Assembly (NCBI GenBank): GCA_965226945.1
Contig: OZ245717.1
Span: forward strand, 3,658,001-3,722,000
Direction: 5' to 3'
DNA length: 64,000 nucleotides
Source: SYLG01 sp965226945
GTDB lineage: Bacteria; Planctomycetota; Planctomycetia; Gemmatales; Gemmataceae
Shown here: one piece after another, positions 1-7,631 of the stretch
Layout of the letters: each line of letters begins with the position of its first letter
Position numbering within the stretch: the first letter of the stretch is position 1
Program-made: the position numbers and the translations under genes
The notes under the pieces: model-generated
Database searches by the model: none
The model's input: the letters and a program-made list of their open reading frames with translations, nothing else
Told to the model about the DNA's origin: nothing

Positions 1-718
1 ACCAGACGCCGTTTTTCATCGAGGCAACGACGGAACACAGCCGCTTGAAATCGATGTGCGAAGCTTCGCCCAGTTCGGCTCCGCCAACATGCGGGTGCAT
101 ATGCACGATGTCGGTGCCGACGGCGACATGGATCGTGCAGGGAATTTTCAATTTGCGCGCCGCGAGAATGACACTGGCCTCGGGGTGAGCGAGGGCCCGT
201 TTCTTTTCTTTTTGCCTGAGCAGTTCGCCCAGGGCATACCCCAGTCCCGTGCCGTCCTCGCCGCCGCGCTTGGCGGCGATCGAATAGGCATCGGCCACTT
301 CCCTGGCCATGCCGAACTTGCCGGCGAGCAAGGCCGCGCCCACATCTTCGCTCGTTTTGCCTGCCAGGGCCAATTCGTAGTCGTGGATCGCCGCGGCGCC
401 GTTCATGGCCAGCGCGCGAATGACTCCCTCTTCCATCCAGCGAATCAGATAGGGGGAACAGCCGGTCTTGATGACATGGCCGCCGATGGCCGCCACGGTC
501 ATGGTGCGGTTCTTGGCACCTTGTGCCAGCACCATGGCCGCACGCCGCAGTGATTTGCCCGCCAGTTGATCGGGAAGCGAATTGATCCAGTCGCCCACGG
601 TCGCTTCGGGAGCGACCGGTTTTCCCAGGTCTTCGATGAATACCTTGCTCGGCCGCGAAGCCAGTTCGTAGGTCTTCAAACCGGTCAGATCAAAGGGTGG
701 AAAGCCACCGTCGTCCAT
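1..718 (-). CDS. Deoxyhypusine-synthase-like conserved protein (3' end outside window)
   Basis: The 239 visible codons start at an ATG preceded by GGAGGA eight bases upstream; the C-terminus lies beyond the left edge. The visible part contains a conserved Rossmann-like region: a segment reading GGHVIKTGCSPYLIRWMEEG near residues 84-103, then ALAMNGAAAIHDYELALAG, and near the cut end HVAVGTDIVHMHPHVGGAEL. I recognise this arrangement from bacterial proteins usually left hypothetical and distantly related to deoxyhypusine synthase; I do not know the substrate, and bacteria of this type lack a classical eIF5A target. It sits 32 bp downstream of lpxK on the same strand, so the two are probably co-transcribed, but a link to lipid A is only suggested by position. 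The reading frame is certain; the family name is a recollection. Confidence 0.75.
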   Translation of the reverse strand, partial: MDDGGFPPFDLTGLKTYELASRPSKVFIEDLGKPVAPEATVGDWINSLPDQLAGKSLRRAAMVLAQGAKNRTMTVAAIGGHVIKTGCSPYLIRWMEEGVIRALAMNGAAAIHDYELALAGKTSEDVGAALLAGKFGMAREVADAYSIAAKRGGEDGTGLGYALGELLRQKEKKRALAHPEASVILAARKLKIPCTIHVAVGTDIVHMHPHVGGAELGEASHIDFKRLCSVVASMKNGVW

Positions 719-750
719 CTTCGATTCCTCCAGCCGAAACGGCTTCGAGC

Positions 751-1878
751 CTAAACCACTTCCAGAGCCAGATCCGGGCTTGGTTCTGTCCCGGGTTCTA
801 CCCAGATCGGGTCGATCCCGTCCATGCCAAGCCGGTCGAGAAGCGCCGCCAGACGATCTCCGCCGGCGCCCAGTTTCAAACCGATGCGCAATCCCCTTAG
901 AGGGCGGCTGCCCAGTCGGTCGGTGCGCAGTTTCACCAAGTCTTTTTGGGTTGTGGCCAGCCAGACTCCCTCGGGCAAGCTTTCTGCCCAGGTGGAAAGG
1001 TCGGCCACATCTTCACCGGAATAGGCATGGTGATCGGGGAAAATTCGTTCATCGACGACTTCCATGCCGATCTTTTCCACCGTCGCGCGAAAGGCCGCCG
1101 GATTGCCGATCCCTGAGAAAATCGCGACCTTGTCGGAGGGCCGGTCGGGCAGCTCCAATAAGTCGCCCGGATGATCCGCGTCAAGCCAGCCGGTGGGAGC
1201 ATGAACCGACTGCGCGATGACGGCCCTGGGGGCCAGGCGCGCAAGCTGCTCGCGCAAGAGTTCCAGGTCGTCGGGATGGATCAGGTCGCAGCGTGTGATC
1301 AGGATGGCACTGGCGCGCCTCAAGGCCGTTACCGGTTCGCGCAAGAGTCCCGCGGGCAGGCACCAGCCGCCGCCATAAGGATCGGTGGCATCGATCAGCA
1401 CCAACTCCAGATCTCGGGCCAGTTTGCGATGCTGCATTCCATCGTCGAGCACGATGACTTCGGTTTCGAGTTCCTCGATCGCTCTTCGGCCCATGCCGAT
1501 GCGGTCGGCATCTTGCAGATGGGGTACATCGGGAAGGTTTTCTTCAAGAACGAGGTACTCGTCGTTGGGCTGGCCTTCGGCCGCGCTGTAGCCGCGGCTC
1601 AAAATCGCAACGCGAAATCCCAGATTGCGCAAGTGGCGTGCGACCCATTCGACGCAAGGCGTTTTGCCCGTTCCTCCCGTTGTGATGTTCCCCACGGAGA
1701 TGACGGGAATCGGCAAGCGCGTGGGACTGCGAAGGCCCAGATCGAACAGGGCGCCGTGGATGCGAATGGCCAAACTATAAGGAAGGGATGCCAGGCCCAG
1801 GATGGGCCAAATGAAGCCATACCAAGGCTTTAGGGCCAAGGGGAGGCGGTCTTTCAGGATGTTCCGGGTTGCGGACAA
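751..1878 (-). CDS. lpxK: Tetraacyldisaccharide 4'-kinase (lipid A biosynthesis)
   Basis: The 375-residue product has the usual LpxK length. It phosphorylates the 4' position of the lipid A disaccharide precursor at the inner face of the cytoplasmic membrane. The N-terminal 45 residues form the hydrophobic membrane-anchoring segment (WYGFIWPILGLASLPYSLAI). The P-loop GGTGKT is at residues 68-73, followed by the family signature DDGMQHRKLARDLELVLIDA near residue 145. The start is a TTG; an AGGGA about nine bases upstream supports it and no ATG fits better. The gene is followed 32 bp later by the deoxyhypusine-synthase-like gene. Its presence implies that this planctomycete makes lipid A. Confidence 0.93.
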   Translation of the reverse strand: MSATRNILKDRLPLALKPWYGFIWPILGLASLPYSLAIRIHGALFDLGLRSPTRLPIPVISVGNITTGGTGKTPCVEWVARHLRNLGFRVAILSRGYSAAEGQPNDEYLVLEENLPDVPHLQDADRIGMGRRAIEELETEVIVLDDGMQHRKLARDLELVLIDATDPYGGGWCLPAGLLREPVTALRRASAILITRCDLIHPDDLELLREQLARLAPRAVIAQSVHAPTGWLDADHPGDLLELPDRPSDKVAIFSGIGNPAAFRATVEKIGMEVVDERIFPDHHAYSGEDVADLSTWAESLPEGVWLATTQKDLVKLRTDRLGSRPLRGLRIGLKLGAGGDRLAALLDRLGMDGIDPIWVEPGTEPSPDLALEVV

Positions 1879-2015
1879 ATGAAACCGTCCCTGGCGCTAG
1901 ACACTCGCAGCCGGAGACGGACCGTCCTTGTCCCGCATCCTCCGGCCCGACGATTGTAAAACCGCGCATTGGACAGGGTCAATAAGAATGTCCAGGATCG
2001 GCCCGACCGGGAAAA

Positions 2016-2121
2016 ATGAAGAGCGCATTGAGCTGCCGTAAGAAGAAAAAGAAAAAAAAGAAAAAAAGAATAATGAGATTAGGCAAGAAGCAGCAGCAGA
2101 ACAAGCAGAAGAAGGATACCC
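2016..2121 (+). other. Purine-rich low-complexity leader
   Basis: About 90 bases immediately upstream of the enolase-superfamily gene are almost only A and G (runs of GAAAAA type, then GAAGCAGCAGCAGAAC-like triplets), ending in AGAAGGA a few bases before the ATG at 2122. A lysine-rich peptide could be read through it, but it has no family features. I read it as an unusual untranslated leader with the ribosome binding site at its end. Confidence 0.5.
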
Positions 2122-3477
2122 ATGTTGCCAAAAGGGGTTCGGATTGTCGACTTGGGCTTTTCGACCCAGGAGTTCCTTTACCGCGCGCCGATCAAATTCG
2201 GCGGGGTCGCAGTGGATCGGGCCACCTTGCTTGATGCCCAGGTCACGGTGGAGGGCCCCGACGGCAAGCGGTCAACGGGTGTCGGTTCGATGCCCCTGGG
2301 CAATGTTTGGAGTTTTCCGAGCAAGCGATTGGGTTACGCGCAGACATTGGACGCGATGAAGGCGGTTGCGCAAAAGGCCGCCCAACTTTACAGTCAAAAA
2401 CGAGATGCGGTTCACCCGATCCGGCTGACGATCGATCTGGAATCTTCTCTCTTTGCCGCGGCGGATCAATGCGCGCGCGAAGCGAACCTCGGCGAACCGA
2501 TTCCCCGACTGGCGGCCCTGGTGGCGGCCAGCCCGTTCGATGCCGCTTTGCATGATGCCTACGGCAAGTTGTTTCACAAGCCGGTCTGGCATTGTTACGG
2601 CCCAGAATATTTGGGCGAGGACCTGGGGGCTTTCCTTGGGCCTGACTTTAAGGGCCAGACGATTGAGGAGCATCTCAAGCCGCTGCCTGAACCTCGCTTA
2701 CCCCTGTATCACCTGGTGGGGGCGCTTGACCCGCTTGAGGAAAAGGATCTGCAAACGCGTGTGGGCGACGGCGTTCCCGAGACCCTGGAAGAGTGGATTC
2801 CCCGGGATGGGTTGAGTCACCTGAAAATCAAACTTAACGGCGACGACCTGGACTGGGATGTCCACCGGGTGCTGCGCGTCGAGGAGGTGGCTTGCCGGGC
2901 GATGCCCAAAAAGGGGGTCACTTTCTGGCGTTACTCGCTCGATTTCAACGAACGGGTGCCCAGTTGCGAGTCCTTACTGGCGTTTTTGGATCAGTTGGAA
3001 GCGCGGTCGCCGGCGGCGTTTGAGCGGATCGCGTACATCGAGCAGCCGACCAAACGGGATCTGCATGCGGACCGGCAAAACACGATGCACCGGGCCTCGG
3101 CGAAAATTCCGGTGGTGATCGACGAATCGCTGCTCGATCTGGAAACGCTGCTTTTGGCTCGGGAGATGGGGTATACGGGCGCGGCGCTCAAGGCCTGCAA
3201 GGGGCAAAGCCAGTCGCTTTTGATGGCGGCGGCGGCACGTTCGATGGGAATGTTCTTGTGCGTGCAGGATCTGACCTGTCCGGGGGCGTCGCTCTTGCAT
3301 TCGGCATCGCTGGCCGCCTGGGTGAAAGGGATCAGTGCGATCGAATCGAATGCGCGCCAATATATGCCGGCCGCGAACAAACCCTGGGAGGAACGGTTTC
3401 CCGGCATTTTTCGCATTCCCGATGGCCACATGGCGACCGGCTGCCTGGGGGGAATCGGGCTGGCGGGGATTGTGTGA
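2122..3477 (+). CDS. Enolase-superfamily enzyme (mandelate racemase/muconate lactonizing type)
   Basis: The 451-residue protein has the hallmarks of the enolase superfamily: a KxK-type lysine in HLKIKLNG near residue 235, metal ligands in YSLDFNE (about 273), YIEQPT (about 306) and VVIDES (about 333), and a second catalytic lysine in AALKACKGQS (about 357). Members abstract the proton alpha to a carboxylate with Mg2+ bound by three acidic residues. The spacing is that of the muconate lactonizing/dipeptide epimerase subgroup, but the specific substrate cannot be read from sequence. Start ATG 2122 follows AGAAGGA at good distance. The gene stands alone between a divergent lpxK operon and a small membrane protein, so context does not help with substrate. 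Confidence 0.85.
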   Translation: MLPKGVRIVDLGFSTQEFLYRAPIKFGGVAVDRATLLDAQVTVEGPDGKRSTGVGSMPLGNVWSFPSKRLGYAQTLDAMKAVAQKAAQLYSQKRDAVHPIRLTIDLESSLFAAADQCAREANLGEPIPRLAALVAASPFDAALHDAYGKLFHKPVWHCYGPEYLGEDLGAFLGPDFKGQTIEEHLKPLPEPRLPLYHLVGALDPLEEKDLQTRVGDGVPETLEEWIPRDGLSHLKIKLNGDDLDWDVHRVLRVEEVACRAMPKKGVTFWRYSLDFNERVPSCESLLAFLDQLEARSPAAFERIAYIEQPTKRDLHADRQNTMHRASAKIPVVIDESLLDLETLLLAREMGYTGAALKACKGQSQSLLMAAAARSMGMFLCVQDLTCPGASLLHSASLAAWVKGISAIESNARQYMPAANKPWEERFPGIFRIPDGHMATGCLGGIGLAGIV

Positions 3478-3682
3478 AAAAGAGCGCAAGCGTGCCGGTT
3501 GAAAAATCCAGCGAGGAGGTCCGCCGATTTCCGGTGATTGGACAAGATTTAAAGAACAAAAAAATCGGAAACAAAAGATTCTGTTCGATGGGCGGGGTAT
3601 GATGGTTTGGGATGAGATCGGCGACAACGGCCAGCTCCCTCAAAGGTAGCGGTCCTACATGAGGCGCGGAGGTGCGACAAAG

Positions 3683-4207
3683 ATGGCCGGACCGCGCAAC
3701 GATCGCTTAAACGATTACCCTCTTTCGACCGCGATCACGATCGTGCCGCTGTTATTCTGGGTCTGCGTGCTGGGTAAATGGCTCATCGGTTTCAATTTGA
3801 TCCACTGGCTTGCCGACTCGATTACGAGCGGACTGGGCGTGCCGGGTTTTCAATTTCTGGCCGGCATGGAAATCGACGATGCGCGCGTTCTCACGATAGC
3901 GACCTTGGCGACGGTGGGACTGGTCGTCTGGATCGCTTATCAGATCTGGGACCACAAGGTGCTGCGCAAGCGCAGAATCATCGTGCGCGGCTCGGTCAAA
4001 CGGATTTCCTGGGAAGGCGATCAGGCCACGCTCTTGTTTGATTACAATCACGCCAATCAGACCTATTCGACCCGCGCGACCGTGGCCCAGAAGATCGGCC
4101 AGTTCGCAAGCCAAACCGGGCAAGTGTTCCTGCAGATTGATCCCAAGGATCCCACAAAGATCTTGGTCCTGCGCCCCGATCCCGTGGTGGTCGAAAGGGC
4201 CGTCTAG
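3683..4207 (+). CDS. Two-TM conserved hypothetical membrane protein
   Basis: The 174-residue protein begins at the ATG at 3683, chosen over one 24 bases earlier because GGAGG lies ten bases upstream. Two hydrophobic segments are visible, about residues 13-37 (LSTAITIVPLLFWVCVLGKW) and 70-90 (VLTIATLATVGLVVWIAYQI), followed by a soluble domain of about 80 residues rich in beta-forming residues (RIIVRGSVKRISWEGDQATL...). That tail could be a small DUF3592-like beta domain, but I do not recognise the family. It is followed 117 bp later by the HExxH protein. Confidence 0.7.
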   Translation: MAGPRNDRLNDYPLSTAITIVPLLFWVCVLGKWLIGFNLIHWLADSITSGLGVPGFQFLAGMEIDDARVLTIATLATVGLVVWIAYQIWDHKVLRKRRIIVRGSVKRISWEGDQATLLFDYNHANQTYSTRATVAQKIGQFASQTGQVFLQIDPKDPTKILVLRPDPVVVERAV

Positions 4208-4324
4208 TCCGTCTTCGCCTGGCATCGTTGCAAAAATGGCATCCTGTTGAGATTGTTGCATCGAAAGGACGCCGATTTTGGCCTAAACCAAAAAGTACGG
4301 TTCGTCTTCCTGCTTTGGTGTTTG

Positions 4325-5086
4325 ATGTTCGACTGGTTATTCCCACCCAGTTGTCCGTGCGATCCTCAGACGAAAGCCTGGGTCGAAAGGCGATTGGCCT
4401 GGCTGGCCGAACAGTTTCCCGAGAGTGCCTTTTCGGGACACCCGATTGTCTTGCCAACACCAGAGTTTTTTCCCGGAACCTATCGGGGCGATGATACCTC
4501 GGTTCGCCGCCTTTTCGCGCAAGTTTGCGAATATATGGTGGTGGAGCCCGATCTCGTTCAGTTGAAATTCGAGGACCAGCCCTTTCTCGGTCTAACCAAC
4601 AGTGCGGGCCAGGCGATTGGTGAGCCTGCCGGAACCTACCAGTCGGGCTCATTGAGGCACATCATCAAAATCTACCGATCGGGCTTTCACGATTCGATGG
4701 GCCTCGTCGGCACGATGGCCCACGAGCTGGCTCATGCTCGCCTCATCGGCGAAGGCCGGATCGATCCCGATGTTTACGACCATGAATTGACGACCGATTT
4801 GACCGTGGTGCATTTTGGCTTAGGGATTTTTTTAGCGAACACTCCGCGGGTTTATTCCAGTCGGTACAGTCGATGGCCGGGATCGAAACTGAAAATGCCC
4901 GAATACATGACCGATCCGATGTACGGCTGGGCCATGGCTCTCTTGGCGCTCTTTCGCGGCGAAGATCATCCTCCCTGGCGAAAGTACCTCCGTTCAGGTG
5001 CCAAGGCCAATCTGGACCAAGGAGTCCGCTTCCTCAAGCATTGGGGCCATTCCGACTACATGCCCGGTCAAGATCTCGAAGACTGA
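4325..5086 (+). CDS. Putative zinc metallopeptidase-like protein (HExxH)
   Basis: The product is 253 residues from the ATG at 4325; an upstream TTG would add 26 residues but has no better ribosome site. Near the middle it has MAHELAHARLIGEG, a zincin-type HExxH motif (HELAH), followed about 20 residues later by HELTTDLTVVHFGLGIF, where the acidic residues could supply a third metal ligand. The N-terminus contains CPCDP. There is no signal peptide, so it is probably cytoplasmic. Length and motif spacing do not let me assign a peptidase clan, and activity is inferred only from the motif. Confidence 0.72.
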   Translation: MFDWLFPPSCPCDPQTKAWVERRLAWLAEQFPESAFSGHPIVLPTPEFFPGTYRGDDTSVRRLFAQVCEYMVVEPDLVQLKFEDQPFLGLTNSAGQAIGEPAGTYQSGSLRHIIKIYRSGFHDSMGLVGTMAHELAHARLIGEGRIDPDVYDHELTTDLTVVHFGLGIFLANTPRVYSSRYSRWPGSKLKMPEYMTDPMYGWAMALLALFRGEDHPPWRKYLRSGAKANLDQGVRFLKHWGHSDYMPGQDLED

Positions 5087-5134
5087 CACGACTCCCCTTC
5101 ACCCATCGACTCCGCTCGAAAATCTCCCATCCGG

Positions 5135-5163
5135 TTGACATACCTAGATCTGCTAGGTATGAT
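5135..5163 (+). promoter_or_regulatory. Consensus promoter of the PadR operon
   Basis: TTGACA at 5135-5140 is separated by exactly 17 bases from TATGAT at 5158-5163, a near-perfect sigma-70 type promoter. The expected transcription start is about 7 bases after the -10 element, which is the A of the PadR start codon at 5170. No Shine-Dalgarno lies between, so the message is predicted to be leaderless. Confidence 0.75.
5140..5160. promoter_or_regulatory. Perfect inverted repeat, probable PadR operator
   Basis: ATACCTAG (5140-5147), five-base spacer, CTAGGTAT (5153-5160): a perfect 8-bp inverted repeat filling the spacer between the -35 and -10 elements and touching both. A dimeric PadR repressor bound here would block RNA polymerase. 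Autoregulation by the adjacent PadR protein is inferred from position. Confidence 0.7.
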
Positions 5164-5169
5164 TCGGGC

Positions 5170-5505
5170 ATGAAGATTTCCAAAGACCTTGTCGCCGCAT
5201 CCGCCGCACCCCTGGTCCTCTCGATCCTGCGGGAAGGCGAGTCGTACGGCTATGCCATCATCCAAAAGGTCCGCGATCTGTCCGATGGGCAGATGGAGTG
5301 GACTGACGGAATGCTCTATCCGGTGCTGCACCGCCTGGAAGAGCAGGGATTGATTAGCGCCTCGTGGCAGGTTTCCGAAGCGGGCCGCAAGCGCAAGTAT
5401 TATTCCCTGACCGCACAGGGCAAAAAGGAACTCGCCGATCAAAAACGCCAATGGGAGATCGTGAATACGACCTTGAGCGGAATTTGGGGGTTGGGACATG
5501 CCTAG
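5170..5505 (+). CDS. PadR-family transcriptional regulator
   Basis: The 111-residue protein has the PadR winged-helix pattern: APLVLSILREGESYGYAIIQ (helix 1 and the SYGY motif), then MEWTDGMLYPVLHRLEEQGL as the recognition helix and start of the wing, and RKRKYYSLTAQGKKEL. The size is typical of the short PadR subfamily, in which a single C-terminal helix dimerises. Start ATG 5170 is the only one matching the conserved N-terminus and coincides with the predicted transcription start. It overlaps the next gene by 8 bases, the usual arrangement of PadR with a membrane protein carrying an N-terminal HAAS-like (permease prefix) domain. Confidence 0.92.
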   Translation: MKISKDLVAASAAPLVLSILREGESYGYAIIQKVRDLSDGQMEWTDGMLYPVLHRLEEQGLISASWQVSEAGRKRKYYSLTAQGKKELADQKRQWEIVNTTLSGIWGLGHA

Positions 5506-6415
5506 TCAAGAACCCATCGATCTGACCGTGCGCATCGATCGATGGCGCTACGAAATGCTCCGTTTGCTTGGGTCGCCCGATGTCGTCGAGGAGCTGGAAA
5601 GTCACTTGCTCGAAGCGCTGGATCGTCGTTTGCAAAAAGGAATCGAACCCGTCGTCGCCTTTCAGGAGTGTCAAATGGAACTGGGAACGCCGCAATCGTT
5701 GGAACCGCAATTTTCCCTGGTGGCCAAGCCACAACCCTGGCTGCCCAACCGGGTGTTTCTCGGGTTATGGATCGCCGGAATGGTCCTGGGTTTATTGGTC
5801 CTGATGCCGCTCGTCGCCGGGCCACTCATCCAGCACCAAACCCAGAATCTGGGCGTGCACCCGAACATCGCGCTTTGGTTGCGCATCCATGTGCTCAGCC
5901 TCCTGGCCGGCTACTGGACCATCGTCGCTGTTGGCGGCTTGGCCTCCTGGTTTCTTTTGGCTCGCCAGATGCAGCCTTTCTCCCCCGGACAGTTGGTCTC
6001 GGTGAGAAGGTGGCTGGCGCGGGGCCATCTCGTGGTGCTTGGTTTTTTGACTGTGGGCATCCTGATGGGAATGTTCTGGTCCTCGTCCGTATTCGGTGCC
6101 TACTGGACCCATAACATCAAGGAATATGCCTGCCTGGCAATATGCTTGAGCACGCTCGCACTCCTGCTTTGGAACCAATTCCGCCCGGTCAATCCGGCCC
6201 ACTTCGCCGCCGCAACCACGCTCAATGTCGCCCTGGCCCTTTGGACCGTTTTTGGACCGCAATTCCTGCAGCACGGATTGATTGTCTACGGAGCGTCGGG
6301 CGTTGCCACCGCTCTGGTGGCGGTGATGACTCTTCTTCTGGGCGCCGTGTCCTGGCTTGGATTCCAACCGCCCAGGTTGATGAACTTCTTCAGCAAGCAA
6401 CCGCCGCTCGCCTGA
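5498..6415 (+). CDS. HAAS-like N-terminal domain fused to CcsA-like multi-TM protein
   Basis: The 305-residue protein starts inside the PadR gene. Residues 1-75 form the cytoplasmic prefix common to PadR-linked permeases (VEELESHLLEALDRRLQKGI...). The remainder has about eight membrane segments. Instead of an ABC-permease core, two segments resemble the heme-handling CcsA/ResC/CcmC family: ALWLRIHVLSLLAGYWTIVA (compare the conserved WxxxHV..SY segment) and SVFGAYWTHNIKEYACLAIC (compare WGxYWxWDPKE). The tryptophan-rich WWD loop is therefore only partly retained. The resemblance is seen by eye; a role in heme or cytochrome c assembly is inference. It ends before a strong intrinsic terminator. 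Confidence 0.75.
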   Translation: MPSQEPIDLTVRIDRWRYEMLRLLGSPDVVEELESHLLEALDRRLQKGIEPVVAFQECQMELGTPQSLEPQFSLVAKPQPWLPNRVFLGLWIAGMVLGLLVLMPLVAGPLIQHQTQNLGVHPNIALWLRIHVLSLLAGYWTIVAVGGLASWFLLARQMQPFSPGQLVSVRRWLARGHLVVLGFLTVGILMGMFWSSSVFGAYWTHNIKEYACLAICLSTLALLLWNQFRPVNPAHFAAATTLNVALALWTVFGPQFLQHGLIVYGASGVATALVAVMTLLLGAVSWLGFQPPRLMNFFSKQPPLA

Positions 6416-6443
6416 TCAAGCATGGGGCATCTTCCCAAACAGC

Positions 6444-6488
6444 ATCGGCCTGCCGTCCAGAATGGGCGGCAGGCCGATTGGCTTTTTT
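6444..6488 (+). terminator. Intrinsic terminator after the PadR operon
   Basis: A perfect 12-bp stem, ATCGGCCTGCCG (6444-6455) with CGGCAGGCCGAT (6467-6478) and an 11-base loop, is followed by TGG and six T residues (6483-6488). It lies 28 bp after the stop of the membrane gene and before the convergent CBM9-like gene. Confidence 0.88.
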
Positions 6489-6514
6489 GCATTTCGCAAG
6501 GGTGGGGGCCGCTT

Positions 6515-7606
6515 CTACTTCTTCTCGGCTCCGCTTTCTTGCAATCTGCCATCCTGGCTGATCGTCACGACCGTTCCATTGGAATGGCCCAAGCGGTACT
6601 CGTAAAGGTTTTTGGTGGTGGCAAGCGACTGGTTGGTCCAGTCCTTCGGCCCTTGAAAGGCCGCGCCCATCGTTTGATCGAGGGCAAAGGTTCCCTTCTT
6701 TTCTCGTCTGGCGAGCATTTCTTGATGCACCCTACCAAGATGAAGCCGTGCCGGCGCGAGGAAATCCTCAGGCAGCGGCTTGTTGCCGTCTTCGGCGCCC
6801 GTGAAAACGACCGACCCCCAGCGCTCGGGCAAATGCATGTTGATTTCTCCCTGGGGGGACCAGACCCAGTTGCGTTCCGGTTTGCCCGCTTTCTTGACAT
6901 ATTTGCCATCCTTGATATCCCATTCCCATTCGACCCGGGAGAAGGCGATGCGCCAGCGATCTCCCGGTTTGGGCGGCGTCTTGCCGCCGATTTCTGCCAG
7001 ACTTTTCCAGGGAATGCGGATTTCAATCGTCCAGCCCTTGTCGACATCGGCCGGGTTATTGATTGTGCCGTCGAGCGCAACCGCCGTCTTGAGCCCCTTG
7101 ATCTCCCAGGAATCAAGCGCCTGCCCGCCATCGCGGTAGGCCCGGGTCAATAACAGATCCCAGGTAGTGTTGAGGGCGTTCATCTCCAGTTCCCCGTAGT
7201 TTTGGCCATCGCCGTCGGGGTCGAGGAACACTTCGAAATCGTTGTCGAGATGGAAGATGTAACTGTCGTGTTCGGTGAACACTCCTTGAAGGTGAGGTTC
7301 TTCCAATTTGGCGGCGATGTACAGCGCCTTGTCGTCATGGAGCATCTTGACGCGGGTTTCCAGGGGCGGCTTCGGCTTCTTGTCTCCTTCGATGTCGACA
7401 AAGGGGTCTGACCAGGGGGCCTTGCTCCACGCCGCGTCGTCGAGCTTGCCGTCGATCAGGATCGGACCGGAAATCAGCGGGCAAGCGATCTGCAAGGGCA
7501 AGGAGGGGGCCGGTTGTTTGACTTGAGTTTCCACCGGCACGACGGCAAAACCGAGGGCCGCAAGGCCAAACAATATCAAACCCATTGCCGCAAAAGCTTT
7601 CTTCAT
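6515..7606 (-). CDS. Exported CBM9-like domain protein
   Basis: The 363-residue protein begins with a signal peptide (MKKAFAAMGLILFGLAALGF). Residues about 45-270 match the carbohydrate-binding family 9-like/DOMON beta-sandwich seen in many bacterial secreted proteins: ILIDGKLDDAAWSKAPW at the start, LYIAAKLEEP, DNDFEVFLDPDGDGQNYGEL and GWTIEIRIPWKSL. About 90 residues after the domain (from VVFTGAEDGN) have no recognisable fold. It lies 25 bp downstream of hemW on the same strand with a CAGGGAAC ribosome site, so the two are probably co-transcribed, although a functional link is not evident. The ligand is unknown. Confidence 0.83.
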   Translation of the reverse strand: MKKAFAAMGLILFGLAALGFAVVPVETQVKQPAPSLPLQIACPLISGPILIDGKLDDAAWSKAPWSDPFVDIEGDKKPKPPLETRVKMLHDDKALYIAAKLEEPHLQGVFTEHDSYIFHLDNDFEVFLDPDGDGQNYGELEMNALNTTWDLLLTRAYRDGGQALDSWEIKGLKTAVALDGTINNPADVDKGWTIEIRIPWKSLAEIGGKTPPKPGDRWRIAFSRVEWEWDIKDGKYVKKAGKPERNWVWSPQGEINMHLPERWGSVVFTGAEDGNKPLPEDFLAPARLHLGRVHQEMLARREKKGTFALDQTMGAAFQGPKDWTNQSLATTKNLYEYRLGHSNGTVVTISQDGRLQESGAEKK

Positions 7607-7631
7607 GTTCCCTGTTTCCCTGATGATTTCT

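Noticed and set aside
2016..2234. Lysine-rich peptide frame in the purine tract
   Set aside because: It overlaps the confirmed start of the enolase-superfamily gene in another frame, and its composition reflects the A/G run only.
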